Shown here in pieces: positions 8,826 through 18,390 of a stretch of DNA of 42,745 nt. Both the position numbers and the translations under genes were made by a program. The stretch is taken from assembly GCA_019635955.1 (NCBI GenBank), contig JAHBYL010000021.1:1-42745 (forward strand), in the 5' to 3' direction. Numbering within the stretch: the stretch's first letter is position 1; each line of letters opens with the position of its first letter. The notes below the pieces were generated by a model. It was not told the DNA's origin. It saw nothing but the letters and a program-made list of their open reading frames with translations, and did not search any database. This stretch comes from Parvibaculum sp. (GTDB lineage Bacteria > Pseudomonadota > Alphaproteobacteria > Parvibaculales > Parvibaculaceae).

Positions 8826-11800
8826 TCAGGCTTTCAACGCATTCTCCAGCATTTCCGCGGGCAATTGCATGAGATGCGCGGTTTCCGTCCAGAGCAGGGC
8901 GCAGCGAATCGTGCGCCCGGGATAGATATTCGCGAGCAGCGCCCGGTAAGCCGCCATCTGCGCGACATAGGCGGGCGCCACGCCGCCAGGTTCGGCCGGC
9001 GGCGGGCGGTTCGTCTTGTAGTCCACGATCGTGACGGTTTTCTCACCGATGCAGAGGCGGTCGATCTGGCCTCCGACGAGAAGGGGTTTCCCGCGGAACT
9101 CGATCATGCCCGTGACCGGCACTTCGGCGCGGCTGCCCGGCGCGAAGACATCGGCGAGCCTCTCGTCCTCCAGCACCTTGAAGACGGATTGTTCGATTTC
9201 ATGCTGCGCCTTCTCATCCAGTCCGTGGGCGGACAATGAAAGGAAACGGCGGGCCGCTTGGCGGCGGGCGGCGGGTTCGATATCCGGCAGGGTTTCGAGC
9301 AGGCGATGAATGAGGCTGCCGCGACGGAAGCGCGAGGCGGCATCCTCCGTCACGGGCGACGAAGGCGCGGGCTCCGCCATGTCTTCGGGCGGGAGGCGCG
9401 ACGGGGCGAGCGGGCGCGAGAGCGTGGGTTCACGGGGCGCATCCATCTGCGCCCAGGCTGGCAGCGGCGCGGGCTCCGCCTGCGCATCCGTCGGCGGCGC
9501 CTCGACGGTACGCTGCTGTCTGCCTTCGATCCGCCAGAGGCGGCGCCCATCCTCAAGCGCGATTTCCTGCGCCTGCGGAACCAGCGCCTCGCAGATCATC
9601 TCGTACCAGCACTCGGGCGACGGAGGGTTATAGCCGCGATAGCCGGCGACATAGAGCCGGTCGCGGGCGCGCGTCATGGCGACGTAGAGAAGACGGCGAT
9701 ATTCCGCTGCCTGCATTTCGCGCAGACGCTCACGGACGGCGGCGCTCAACTCGTCCTCATCCTTTTTGCGCACCGGCCAGAGGAGGAGCTTCGGCCCGTC
9801 TTCCTCAAGCGGCGGCAGGGCGAGCAAGGCCGGATCATGCGCGCCGCCTGGCGCCGCGCAGGTATCCGGCATGAAGACGATCTCCGCCTCCAGGCCCTTC
9901 GCGCCATGCACCGTCATCACGCGGACTTCGTTGCGGCCCCGATCCATGTCGCGCTTGATTTCGGCGGCGCCGCGCTCGACCCAGTGCAGGAAGGCTTCAA
10001 GCGAGGGCGCGTGATCGCGCTCGAATTCAAGTGCAAGGGAGAGAAACTCGTCGATCGGATCGGCGGCATCGGGACCGAGGCGCGCGAGCAGACGCTTGCG
10101 GCCCTCCTCCCCCGCCAGCAGATGCGCGAAGAACTCATAGGGCGGTTCGAAATCCGCACGGTCGAGCAGGCGGGAAAGAAGTGCTTCCGCCTCCGCATAG
10201 CGCGGGTTCTGTGCCGCTTGTTCTCTCAACGTCCGCCAGAGCGAAGTCTTGCGATCATAGGCAAGATCATAGAGTTCTTTATCCGTGAGGCCACAGAAGG
10301 GGCCCTTCAACACGGTGGCGAGGGTGAGGTCGTCTTCCGGCAGCAGCACGAAGCGGCCGAGCGCCACGAGATCCATCACCGCCATCTGCTCGGTCAGCAT
10401 CATGCGGTCCGCACCGGCAACGGCAATGTCGAGTTTCTTCAGGTGGCGCACCATCTCGCCGACAAAGGCATTGCGGCGGCGGACGAGAATGAGAATATCG
10501 CCCGGCTCTATCGGCCTGCCCTTGCCTGCCAGCATTTCCTTCGCATCGAGCCAACCGCGAATAGTGGCGGCAATGCGGGCGGCGAGACGCGCCATGGGCG
10601 CTTCGCCCGTCACGTAATCGAGCGGCGCATCCCAGGGGTCCGGCTCCTCGCCTTCATCCGGTTCCTCGAGGTCCCAGATTTCGACAAGCCCGGCATCGAG
10701 CGCGCGATGGGCGAGATGGGGATCGACATCGCCCGACGCCGTGAGACCCGCCCTTGCGCGCTCCAGTTCGAAAACGCGGTCGACCGCGGCAAGCACTTCC
10801 GGTACGGAGCGGAAGGAGCGAGTGAGCGGCACATAGTCCCAGCCGAGGGAAGCCGCCTTCACATGCTTTTCGAAATAGCGCTTCATCGCGTCGAAGCGCT
10901 GCGGGTCCGCGCCCTGGAAGGAGAAGATCGACTGTTTCTCGTCGCCGACGGCGAAGATCGTCCGGACCGTGTCGCGCGCGCCCTCGCCCGACAGAAACTC
11001 GTCTGCGATGCGCGCCACGACATCCCATTGTTCGGGGCTCGTGTCCTGTGCCTCATCCACGAGAATATGGTCGATGCCGCCATCGAGCTTGTAGAGCACC
11101 CAGGGCGCCATGGCGCTTGTCGTCAGCAGGGCGCGGCTCTTCTCGATCAGATCGTCATAGTCGAGCAGCGCGCGGTCGCGTTTCGCTCCGGAGAAGGCAT
11201 CGAGGATAGCAACGGCGATGGTGACGATCGCTTCCGTCGCCTCGGCAACGCGAATGGCGCGCAGGCGCGAGACGAGGCGATGAACGCGCGATTGTTCCTC
11301 TTCCAGAGCTCGGACCGCATCCGGATTTTCCTCGGCAAGCTTCTTGGTGATGAGGCGAGCGCGGGGCTGCATGTCCTTGGTCAGGAAGATCGAGAGATAA
11401 TCATCCACCGCGCCCGAGCGATCCGTAAGAGCGAGAATGGCGGCAAGCGCGTTCGCGCGTTCGATATCGGTTTTCGTGCCGCTGCCGAGCACCTTGGCGG
11501 CATGGCGCATGTTACCATCGGGCAGCGAGACGATCTCCGCGCGCAGCGCCGCGGCGCTCTCTCCTTCGCCTACGGACAAGGCTGCGCGAATGGCCTTGTG
11601 AATACCTTTGAGGCCGTCGAAGCGCGCAAGCATCTTCGCAAAATTACCGCGATTGCCGGTGATCTCGCCGATGAGCTTGCCGAAGGAGAGCTCATCGACG
11701 CGAGAGACGATATGAAGCAACGCCTGACCGAGCGGCGAGGCCGTATCCGCCATCGCATCGCGCAGAACCTCGTCGCGAATATCCGCCATCAATTCCGCGG

Positions 11801-12263
11801 CGCCGCGCTCATCCAGAATTTCGAATTGCGGCGGCACACCCGCCTCGAGCGGGAAGCGGCCGAGAAGACGCTCGCAAAAGGCATGGATCGTCTGGATCTT
11901 CAGGCCGCCGGGCGTTTCAACGGCGCGGGCAAAGAGGCGGCGCGCCGCCGCGCGCATCTCCGTGTCCGGCACCTTCCCGTCGATATCGGCAATGGCGGCG
12001 TCGAGTTCCCCGTCCGCCATGGTTGCCCATTGACCGAGCCGCGCATAAAGACGCGACGACATTTCGGCCGCCGCTGCCTTGGTGAAAGTGAGGCAGAGAA
12101 TACGTTCGGGCGCGGTGCCGGCAAGAAGCAGGCGGGTGACGCGCGTCGTCAGTGCATGGGTCTTGCCCGAACCGGCATTGGCCGAGACCCAGACCGATGT
12201 CGCAGGGTGCGAAGCGCGGCGCTGCGCCTCATCGGTCGAGACATGCGTGTGGGCATTACTCAT
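8826..12263 (-). CDS. addA: double-strand break repair helicase-nuclease AddA
   Basis: The helicase subunit of the AddAB complex, which resects double-strand breaks for RecA loading. The 1145 residues hold an N-terminal UvrD/Rep-type superfamily 1 helicase: Walker A A-N-A-G-S-G-K-T with Lys34, and Walker B V-D-E-A-Q-D-T with Asp403 and Glu404. Later helicase motifs V-M-T-V-H-G-A-K-G-L-E and V-A-M-T-R-A-R-D follow. A C-terminal RecB-type nuclease domain shows I-V-D-Y-K-T-N with Asp1081 and Lys1083. An ATG nine codons further upstream is possible, but the one at 12263 overlaps the addB stop (ATGA), which fits coupled translation. A Pro/Ala-rich linker precedes the nuclease domain. Confidence 0.94.
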   Translation of the reverse strand: MSNAHTHVSTDEAQRRASHPATSVWVSANAGSGKTHALTTRVTRLLLAGTAPERILCLTFTKAAAAEMSSRLYARLGQWATMADGELDAAIADIDGKVPDTEMRAAARRLFARAVETPGGLKIQTIHAFCERLLGRFPLEAGVPPQFEILDERGAAELMADIRDEVLRDAMADTASPLGQALLHIVSRVDELSFGKLIGEITGNRGNFAKMLARFDGLKGIHKAIRAALSVGEGESAAALRAEIVSLPDGNMRHAAKVLGSGTKTDIERANALAAILALTDRSGAVDDYLSIFLTKDMQPRARLITKKLAEENPDAVRALEEEQSRVHRLVSRLRAIRVAEATEAIVTIAVAILDAFSGAKRDRALLDYDDLIEKSRALLTTSAMAPWVLYKLDGGIDHILVDEAQDTSPEQWDVVARIADEFLSGEGARDTVRTIFAVGDEKQSIFSFQGADPQRFDAMKRYFEKHVKAASLGWDYVPLTRSFRSVPEVLAAVDRVFELERARAGLTASGDVDPHLAHRALDAGLVEIWDLEEPDEGEEPDPWDAPLDYVTGEAPMARLAARIAATIRGWLDAKEMLAGKGRPIEPGDILILVRRRNAFVGEMVRHLKKLDIAVAGADRMMLTEQMAVMDLVALGRFVLLPEDDLTLATVLKGPFCGLTDKELYDLAYDRKTSLWRTLREQAAQNPRYAEAEALLSRLLDRADFEPPYEFFAHLLAGEEGRKRLLARLGPDAADPIDEFLSLALEFERDHAPSLEAFLHWVERGAAEIKRDMDRGRNEVRVMTVHGAKGLEAEIVFMPDTCAAPGGAHDPALLALPPLEEDGPKLLLWPVRKKDEDELSAAVRERLREMQAAEYRRLLYVAMTRARDRLYVAGYRGYNPPSPECWYEMICEALVPQAQEIALEDGRRLWRIEGRQQRTVEAPPTDAQAEPAPLPAWAQMDAPREPTLSRPLAPSRLPPEDMAEPAPSSPVTEDAASRFRRGSLIHRLLETLPDIEPAARRQAARRFLSLSAHGLDEKAQHEIEQSVFKVLEDERLADVFAPGSRAEVPVTGMIEFRGKPLLVGGQIDRLCIGEKTVTIVDYKTNRPPPAEPGGVAPAYVAQMAAYRALLANIYPGRTIRCALLWTETAHLMQLPAEMLENALKA

Positions 12264-15200
12264 TCGCCTTCCTCCCCGGCGGAGGACCATTCCTTGACGC
12301 GAGCCAGATGATCGTAGTCGCCATAGCGGCCCCAGAACATGGGGCGCGGACGGGAGAGATAAGGTGTCTTCTCGCTTTCATACTGACGGAGCAGATCGAC
12401 CAGCGCTTCGTAAATTCCCTCGGCGAGGTCGCCACCTGCATCGGCGACGACGCGCTCCTCGCCTGCCGTTTCGCCGCCCGTCAGGCGAAGATAGACAAGG
12501 CGGCCGGGGCGCGCGGGCGGGACGGGGGCGCCCTCTCTTGTGCGGAAGCCGCCGCGCGCCGCCATCGCCGCTTCAAGTGGCAACTGCGGCGTGAGGCCGC
12601 TTTCCACCTGATTTACGCTTGGCGGCGCGCCGGTCTTGTAGTCCACGATGTCGAGCGTGCCGTCGGTGCGCATGTCGATGCGGTCGGCCTTGCCCGTCAG
12701 GGTGACGGGTCGCGCGAGCTCGCCGATCACGATTTCTCCCTTCGCCTCGGCGATGGAGCGGAGAAGGCCAGCGCGGTTCTCGAGCTCGTAATCGACGATC
12801 CAGCGCGCGATACGTTCGAAGCGCGGCCACCAGAACGCGGCGACGCCAGGACGATCCATCGCGGCCGCGAAAACGCCGCGACCGATTTCGAGAAGACGGT
12901 CGAGCGCGTTATCCGGCAGCTTTTCGGGGAACTCCTCCACGAAACGCTCCAGCGCTTCATGCACGATCGTGCCGCGCTCCGCTGCGGCGATATCGGCATC
13001 GAGCGGATCAAGCACGGGCAGCTTCAGGATTTTCCTTGCATAGATCGCGTAAGGATCGCGGATCAGCGTTTCGATTTCGGTGACGGAGAATTTTTGAGGC
13101 CGCGCATCGAGCGGCGGTGCGGGGCGCGGACGGACGGGATCAAGGAGACGCGCCGGCGCGTCGAGCGCACGCGCCCAGTGGCACCATTCGGGAGGCCCGG
13201 ACTTTTTCTCGTCCGTGCCTTCGATGATGCTTTCAAGACGCAGCCACCAGCGCGAGGCAACGGCGGGGGCTCCTTCCACCTTGAGCGCGCGGACGAGCAC
13301 AGCCTCGCGCGCGGACGCGCCTTCCACAAAATCATGCGCCGAGAGGCCGATGCGGCGCTCCGGCGGCTCAAGCCCCATGGCCGCGCGCATGGGCCGGTTC
13401 AGCCAGGGATCGATATTGGCTTCGGCAGGCCAGGCACCTTCATTAAGCCCGCCAAGGATCACCCGGTCGGCATGTTGCAGGCGCGCTTCAAGAGGCCCCC
13501 AGATGAAGAGACGCGGGTGCCGGCCCCAGCGGGGACGGAGGACGCGGCCGGAAAGAAGTTCCTCGAAGAAGCGGGGATAGGCCGCTGGATCGAGCAGCCC
13601 GAAGGAGGGTGCGGCCTCGATCAGCTCACGGATGAAAGTGGCGGTCGCTTCTCCCGCTTCCCCCTGCCAGAGACGCGCGGCGCCTGCCTCCCCGGCGGAT
13701 GCTGCAAGCGCCTCCGCGGCGGCGACATGCGCAAGGACGATTTCTTCCGCCGGTCGAGATGCCACCATACGGGCGATGAAGGGCGCGAGGCGTGCCTCCA
13801 GCCGGTCGAGAAGTTTATGGATGGCCGGAAGGCGGCTATCCGGCTTTCTGCCGTCAGGCCTTTCGCGGTTCAATTCGGCATCGAGCGCCTGCCGAAGGCC
13901 CGCCATGCCGGGCGCCGGACGCGGACCCCGCAGCAGCAATTCTTCCATGATGCGGATATGGGCGCGGAAGCGCGGCGTGTCTTCGCCTGCGCTCGCCAGA
14001 GGATGCTTGAGGCAGGCGAGGAGCGGCACGGGCGCGAAATCTTCCGCCACCATGCTCGCCACGAGACGCAGGAAAGCGGCGGGCGGCGTCTGGCCGAGAG
14101 GCTCACCGCCCGAATCGTCCACTTCGATATTCCAGCGGCGAAGCTCCATCGCAACACGGCGGGCAAGGCTGCGGTCCGGCGTGACGAGCGCGGCAGTCTT
14201 GCCCGGCGTTTCCAGCACCTCGCGCAGCAGGAGCGCGATGGCGCCCGCCTCATCGCGCTCTGCCGGTGCTTCGATCATCGACAGACCGCCCAAACCGCTT
14301 GCCGCTTCGCCTTTCAGGACCGCGAGGCGCGCGCGCCATTTGTCCGTCGTCTCGGCGGGGCGTAGCGCCTCAGAAAGGATGCGCGCGCGCACGGCGCTTG
14401 CAGGCTCTGCCTCCGCACCCGGCCAGAGCGCAACATCCGCGCGCTCGGCCCGAAGGCGGGAGAGAAGTTTCTTCATGCCATATTGCGGATGAGAGGCCGT
14501 GCCCGGACCGCCGATCGTTGCCCAACTTTCTTCATCGAGATCGAGATCGAGACCGGGCAGCACAACGGCGCCGAGCGGCAGATGCGCGACGGCATCGAGA
14601 AGATCGGCTGTCGCAGGGATCGAACCCGTCGAGCCTGCGGCGATGACGGGGGCGGCAGGCGGCTTCGCCTTCCAGGCTTCCGCCTGCGCGCGCAGGAGAA
14701 GATTGCGGCGCTCGGCCTGCTCCATGAAGCCGAGGCTCGTGAGTTCTTCCGGCCAACGCGCGGTCAGCACTTTCAGGAAATCGAGCGTCACCTGCCAGTG
14801 GTCGGCGAATTCCTGCGGCACGAGCGTTTCGAGCCTTGCGAAGTCGGCACCTTCCGTCAGCACCATGTCGAGAAAGCGGCCAAGATCGCCCGCCAGCCCG
14901 AGCGCACGCACTTCATCCGCGCCGCCTTCGACGGCGATCAGGCGGGCGAGGCGGAGCTGGCGCTCCATGGGCGGCATGGGCGGCGGGAGCGTGAGCGCCT
15001 CGGCGCCGAGACCTGACGGATCGAGGACAAGTTCTTCCTCATCGACATCGCCGAGCGCACGGATCGAGGGAAGAATGAGTGCACGGCCCTGCCCCGCGCG
15101 CAGAAAAGCTTCGCCGAGTCCGCGCACGGCACGGCGCGTCGGCAGGAGGATCGTCATGTCGGCAAGGTCGAAGCGGCCCGCAAACCGCCCGCCCAGCGAG

Positions 15201-15286
15201 GGATCGGCAAGGAGCGCCGAGGCCAGCCGCTTGAGAAACGGCGCGCCGGGCGGCATGGAGAAGATCGTCGGGGAATCGGCCCTCAT
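12260..15286 (-). CDS. addB: double-strand break repair protein AddB (alphaproteobacterial type)
   Basis: Partner of AddA. The 1008-residue protein is the alphaproteobacterial AddB: an inactive helicase-like body opening with T-I-L-L-P-T-R-R-A and no intact Walker A, ending in a RecB-family nuclease domain with I-V-D-Y-K-T-G (Asp882, Lys884). I did not see the four-Cys iron-sulphur staple of Bacillus AddB. The ATG at 15286 lies nine bases past the murU stop. The run murU-addB-addA suggests a shared transcript although cell-wall recycling and DNA repair have no evident functional tie. Confidence 0.92.
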   Translation of the reverse strand: MRADSPTIFSMPPGAPFLKRLASALLADPSLGGRFAGRFDLADMTILLPTRRAVRGLGEAFLRAGQGRALILPSIRALGDVDEEELVLDPSGLGAEALTLPPPMPPMERQLRLARLIAVEGGADEVRALGLAGDLGRFLDMVLTEGADFARLETLVPQEFADHWQVTLDFLKVLTARWPEELTSLGFMEQAERRNLLLRAQAEAWKAKPPAAPVIAAGSTGSIPATADLLDAVAHLPLGAVVLPGLDLDLDEESWATIGGPGTASHPQYGMKKLLSRLRAERADVALWPGAEAEPASAVRARILSEALRPAETTDKWRARLAVLKGEAASGLGGLSMIEAPAERDEAGAIALLLREVLETPGKTAALVTPDRSLARRVAMELRRWNIEVDDSGGEPLGQTPPAAFLRLVASMVAEDFAPVPLLACLKHPLASAGEDTPRFRAHIRIMEELLLRGPRPAPGMAGLRQALDAELNRERPDGRKPDSRLPAIHKLLDRLEARLAPFIARMVASRPAEEIVLAHVAAAEALAASAGEAGAARLWQGEAGEATATFIRELIEAAPSFGLLDPAAYPRFFEELLSGRVLRPRWGRHPRLFIWGPLEARLQHADRVILGGLNEGAWPAEANIDPWLNRPMRAAMGLEPPERRIGLSAHDFVEGASAREAVLVRALKVEGAPAVASRWWLRLESIIEGTDEKKSGPPEWCHWARALDAPARLLDPVRPRPAPPLDARPQKFSVTEIETLIRDPYAIYARKILKLPVLDPLDADIAAAERGTIVHEALERFVEEFPEKLPDNALDRLLEIGRGVFAAAMDRPGVAAFWWPRFERIARWIVDYELENRAGLLRSIAEAKGEIVIGELARPVTLTGKADRIDMRTDGTLDIVDYKTGAPPSVNQVESGLTPQLPLEAAMAARGGFRTREGAPVPPARPGRLVYLRLTGGETAGEERVVADAGGDLAEGIYEALVDLLRQYESEKTPYLSRPRPMFWGRYGDYDHLARVKEWSSAGEEGE

Positions 15287-15295
15287 GGGCCCATT

Positions 15296-16012
15296 CTAGA
15301 GCAGATCGCGCAGGAAGGCTTCGGCCTCCGCCAGATCGTCCGGCGCGCCGACATGCATCCAGACACCGCCCATGCGCTGGCCGAAGATGCGGCCCTGCTC
15401 TATCAGCCGATCCCAGATGAGGTTAGTCGAGAAGGGGCCTGCCGGGCCTTCGGCGAAGAGTTCCGGCTTCACGATCTGGACGCCCGCGAACATGAAGGGG
15501 ACGGTGGTTGCCGGTTCGCGGCGGCTGAGGCGGCCTTCGGCATCCATGTTGAAATCGCCCTTGCCGACATAGCCGATGGTGCGGGAGGCATCTGCGATCA
15601 TCAGCAGCGCGTCCATCCGCTCCGGGTCCCAGGCGGCAATGAGATTGCCGAGATTGGAGCCGAGGCCCTCGATCCAGACGGAGTCGGAATTGAAGGTGAT
15701 GATCGGATCCGCGCCGAGAAGCGGCAGGGCCTTTTTTGTGCCGCCGCCCGTGTCGAGCAACTCGGCGCGCTCGTCGGAGAGGACGATGCGAGGTTCGCCG
15801 CGCGAGGCGAGGTGAGCCTCCAGCATGTCGGCCAGATAGTGGACGTTCACCACCGCTTCCTCGATACCCGCTTCGGCCAGACGGTCGAGCACATGGTCGA
15901 TGAGGGGCTTACCCATGAAGGGCACGAGCGGCTTCGGCATCTTGTCCGTCAGCGGGCGCATGCGCGTGCCCTTGCCAGCGGCCATGACCATTGCCTTGCG
16001 GACGCTACTCAT
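15296..16012 (-). CDS. murU: N-acetylmuramate-1-phosphate uridylyltransferase, MurU-like
   Basis: A 238-residue nucleotidyltransferase of the GlmU/RmlA fold. The N-terminal signature M-A-A-G-K-G-T-R-M-R-P-L-T followed by M-P-K-P-L-V (residues 10-30) binds the nucleotide, and N-S-D-S-V (usually N-G-D) marks the metal site. In Pseudomonas putida MurU makes UDP-MurNAc from MurNAc-1-phosphate, bypassing fosfomycin-sensitive MurA. The assignment rests on the adjacent amgK gene, one base upstream, since the fold alone also fits sugar-phosphate nucleotidyltransferases of other specificity. Confidence 0.82.
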   Translation of the reverse strand: MSSVRKAMVMAAGKGTRMRPLTDKMPKPLVPFMGKPLIDHVLDRLAEAGIEEAVVNVHYLADMLEAHLASRGEPRIVLSDERAELLDTGGGTKKALPLLGADPIITFNSDSVWIEGLGSNLGNLIAAWDPERMDALLMIADASRTIGYVGKGDFNMDAEGRLSRREPATTVPFMFAGVQIVKPELFAEGPAGPFSTNLIWDRLIEQGRIFGQRMGGVWMHVGAPDDLAEAEAFLRDLL

Positions 16013-16013
16013 C

Positions 16014-17096
16014 TCAGGCCTTCTTCTGGAGATTGGCGTCGAGCCAGCGCGCGAGATCGCGGAGCGCGGGATGAGCGAGATTGCGATGGAGGTAATCCAT
16101 GGTACGGGGCATATGCGCCATATATTGCGGCTTGCCGTCGCGCTTCAAGAGGCGCGGCCAGAGGCCGATGAGGCGCAGCGCGCGTTCCGCACCGAGGACC
16201 GCATAGGACGCGCGAAACTCTTCCTCGTCGAAATTCGCGAGGTCCGATTTCGCGCGCTCGACATAGAGCGCGAGCATCGCCTCTTCCCGCGCCACCGGCA
16301 CATCGCGGCGCGCATCCTGCAGGAAGGAGACGACGTCATAGGCACGGGAGCCGATCAGCGCGTCCTGATAGTCGATAAGGCCGACACGCGCCGCACCTGC
16401 CCGCTCGCCCAGCCAGAGCATGTTGGGCGAATGATAGTCGCGCAGGAAGAGCGTATGCACGCCGGCATCGATCTGCGGGCGAAGTTCCGTCCAGAGCCCG
16501 TGATAATCCTCGCGCATGGCGGGCGAGGCTTCCGTTTCAAAAACCACGGGAAAATACCAGTCGAGCAGCACGTCGAGTTCGGCACGGAAAACGCTGTCGT
16601 CGAAATGCGGCATCTCATACGCGGTGCCGTCGCCGACCGGGAGCGAGGCGGGCGCCTCGACCGATTGCAGGCGGATGAGGGTTTCTATGCCGGCGCGGTA
16701 GAGATCGTCGAGATGTTCGCCGGCGGGCCCCGCGCCCTTCTCGATCAGCGCGCCATAAACATTGTCGCCGAGATCTTCGAGGAGCAGCAGGCCGCGATCG
16801 AGATCGCTCGCGATGATCTGCGGCGCGGCGAGGCCGAGACGGCGCAGATGCTCGCCCACAGCGACGAAGGGACGGACATCTTCGGCAAGATGCGCGATAC
16901 GGCTATAGGCGGCGCGGCCCGGCACCACCGGCGCATCGGGACCGGACGGCCAGTCCATCAGCACGGCGGGACGGCCCGAAAGCGACAGGCGCTCATAACG
17001 CCGCGAGGAGGCATCGCCCGCAAGCGGACGGCGCTCGGCCCTTTCCCAGCCCGCGGCTTTCAGGAAATCGCGGATCGTTTCTTCGCGTGGCGTCAA
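16014..17096 (-). CDS. amgK: anomeric MurNAc/GlcNAc kinase AmgK-like
   Basis: A 360-residue aminoglycoside-phosphotransferase-fold kinase that would phosphorylate MurNAc at C1 in peptidoglycan recycling. Visible motifs are the G-D-A-S-S-R-R-Y nucleotide loop, the L-L-L-E-D-L-G-D hinge, the Brenner-type F-L-R-D-Y-H-S-P-N-M catalytic loop (Asp as base) and V-G-L-I-D-Y-Q-D-A for metal. The start is TTG, overlapping the tsaE stop as TTGA; it gives the family's usual T-P-R-E-x-x-I-x-x-F-L N-terminus. Directly followed by murU, forming the AmgK-MurU pair. Confidence 0.85.
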   Translation of the reverse strand: MTPREETIRDFLKAAGWERAERRPLAGDASSRRYERLSLSGRPAVLMDWPSGPDAPVVPGRAAYSRIAHLAEDVRPFVAVGEHLRRLGLAAPQIIASDLDRGLLLLEDLGDNVYGALIEKGAGPAGEHLDDLYRAGIETLIRLQSVEAPASLPVGDGTAYEMPHFDDSVFRAELDVLLDWYFPVVFETEASPAMREDYHGLWTELRPQIDAGVHTLFLRDYHSPNMLWLGERAGAARVGLIDYQDALIGSRAYDVVSFLQDARRDVPVAREEAMLALYVERAKSDLANFDEEEFRASYAVLGAERALRLIGLWPRLLKRDGKPQYMAHMPRTMDYLHRNLAHPALRDLARWLDANLQKKA

Positions 17097-17587
17097 AGCG
17101 AAAGCCCCTCGAGACGCGCGGCCCAGCTTCCCCGGCCTTCAAGCCGCGCGCGACGCAAGCCTTCTGGCATGAGAGAGAGCGAAATGTCGAGACTGTCGGG
17201 CGAGAGGCGGCGGATTCCGGCTTCGGCGCGCTCCGGCCATTCGACCAGGACGGCGCCTTCATCGGCGATTTCGGCGAGGCCGAGCTCGCGCAGTTCCGAT
17301 GCATCCCCGATCCGGTAGAGATCGACATGGGCGATCAGAAGGTCCGGGCTCTCATAGGTCTGGACAAGGGTGAAGGTGGGGGACGGCACATCTTCCTCGA
17401 TGCCGTGGGCGGCGAGGTGCGACTGGATAACGGCCCGGGCAAGCGCCGTTTTCCCGGCGCCGAGGTCGCCCCTGAGCAATATGAGGTCGCCGATACGAAG
17501 GCGCGCGGCAAGCGCCTGCCCGAGGGCGCGGGTCGCCGCTTCGTCCTTCAGGTCGAGGGTCAGAATCGTGCCGGTTTCCGCGCTCAT
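17093..17587 (-). CDS. tsaE: tRNA t6A37 biosynthesis ATPase TsaE
   Basis: The ATPase that drives the TsaB-TsaD-TsaE complex making t6A at position 37 of ANN-decoding tRNAs. It has 164 residues, with Walker A G-D-L-G-A-G-K-T (Lys46), the conserved S-P-T-F-T-L-V motif, H-V-D-L-Y-R and the V-E-W-P-E-R segment. The ATG at 17587 is the only start that gives a normal length; the frame runs open further upstream only as an antisense-type extension. It heads the minus-strand run tsaE-amgK-murU-addB-addA. In S. meliloti and relatives divL lies directly upstream; here it lies 12 kb away. Confidence 0.93.
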   Translation of the reverse strand: MSAETGTILTLDLKDEAATRALGQALAARLRIGDLILLRGDLGAGKTALARAVIQSHLAAHGIEEDVPSPTFTLVQTYESPDLLIAHVDLYRIGDASELRELGLAEIADEGAVLVEWPERAEAGIRRLSPDSLDISLSLMPEGLRRARLEGRGSWAARLEGLSL

Positions 17588-17652
17588 GCGCGTTTGTAGC
17601 GCGGCGGGGCGCCGAGCGGAACCACTTGGCCCGGCGCCCTGCCCCTCTTGTG

Positions 17653-18123
17653 TCAGGCGGTCTTGCGGGCCGCCTCGGCCACGGGATGGAGCAGGCGGAA
17701 GGAGACCGCCAGCCGGTTCCATGTATTGATCATGCCGATGGCGACGGTGAGGTCGACAAGCTCCTTGTCGGAGAATTCGGCGCGGGCCGCTTCCCAGGCC
17801 TTGTCGGGCACATTGTCGACCGCAAGCAGGGTGACGGCCTCGGTCCATTCCAGCGCCGCGCGCTCGCGGGCCGTGTAAAGCGGCGACTCGCGCCAGGCAT
17901 TGAGGAGGTAAAGCCGGGCCTCGCTTTCGCCGGCCTCCCGTGCCTCGCGGGTATGCATCTCGAGGCAATAGGCACAGCCATTGATCTGTGAGGCGCGGGT
18001 CTTCACCAGCTCGAGCAGGGAATGTTCAATGCCGCAGCGGTCCACGTAAGCCTGGAGGCCGAGAAGGGGCTTGTAGGCTTCGGAAGATACCTTGTAGGGA
18101 TCGAGACGGGGGGTGAGGCTCAT
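17653..18123 (-). CDS. AhpD-like carboxymuconolactone decarboxylase-family protein
   Basis: A 156-residue protein of the CMD/AhpD fold. The core C-A-Y-C-L-E-M-H puts Cys50 and Cys53 as the redox pair and His57 behind them, the E-x-x-C-x-x-C-x-x-x-H-like pattern of alkylhydroperoxidase-type members. It ends with N-T-W-N-R-L-A-V-S-F-R, typical of the branch often annotated as peroxidase-related. A peroxide or disulphide-reductase role is inferred from the family; the substrate is unknown. The start at 18123 (M-S-L-T-P-R) is preceded by a GAGTACCCCC leader without a strong ribosome site. It opens the accessory block and is divergent from the ferredoxin reductase. Confidence 0.82.
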   Translation of the reverse strand: MSLTPRLDPYKVSSEAYKPLLGLQAYVDRCGIEHSLLELVKTRASQINGCAYCLEMHTREAREAGESEARLYLLNAWRESPLYTARERAALEWTEAVTLLAVDNVPDKAWEAARAEFSDKELVDLTVAIGMINTWNRLAVSFRLLHPVAEAARKTA

Positions 18124-18201
18124 GGGGGTACTCCATTCACGAGGGGGGGATGCTCTCCCCATCAAGACGAGAGGGAGCGGCAATTTGTGACCGCCCTGCC
18201 C

Positions 18202-18238
18202 GCCACAAAAAAGTTGACGCAAGCGTCATTTTTTGGCG
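18202..18238. repeat. imperfect inverted repeat upstream of the AhpD-like gene
   Basis: TGACGC-AA-GCGTCA (18215-18228) is a perfect 6-bp inverted repeat; outside it a run of six A (18207-18212) faces six T (18229-18234), and CGCC faces GGCG. It lies in the divergent intergenic region, about 92 bases from the AhpD-like start and 160 from the reductase start. It could be an operator or an RNA hairpin. Confidence 0.55.
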
Positions 18239-18316
18239 TGGTATGCTTCTCGCGCGGCGATCTGCCGCGAGACGGGGCAAGCCAAATCCGCGGATTTCGG
18301 GTATAAAAAAGCGGTG

Positions 18317-18344
18317 TTTGCGTAGTTTTACTCCGCAATAATGG
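18317..18344 (+). promoter_or_regulatory. weak candidate promoter for ferredoxin reductase
   Basis: TTTGCG (18317-18322) and TAATGG (18339-18344) are 16 bases apart, 46 bases before the ATG at 18391. The -35 match is poor. Confidence 0.25.
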
Positions 18345-18390
18345 GCGGTAAGGTCCGCGGCGCGGAGACGCGACCGGGCAAGGGAGGAAG

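Noticed and set aside
9258-12311. Long open frame of about 1000 codons on the plus strand opposite addA
   Set aside because: It is antisense to a clear AddA coding sequence and reads as an Arg/His/Gly-rich composition with no domain, a usual by-product of GC-rich codon bias.
12152-14365. Plus-strand open frame of over 700 codons opposite addB
   Set aside because: Antisense shadow of AddB; no domain seen and no ribosome site.
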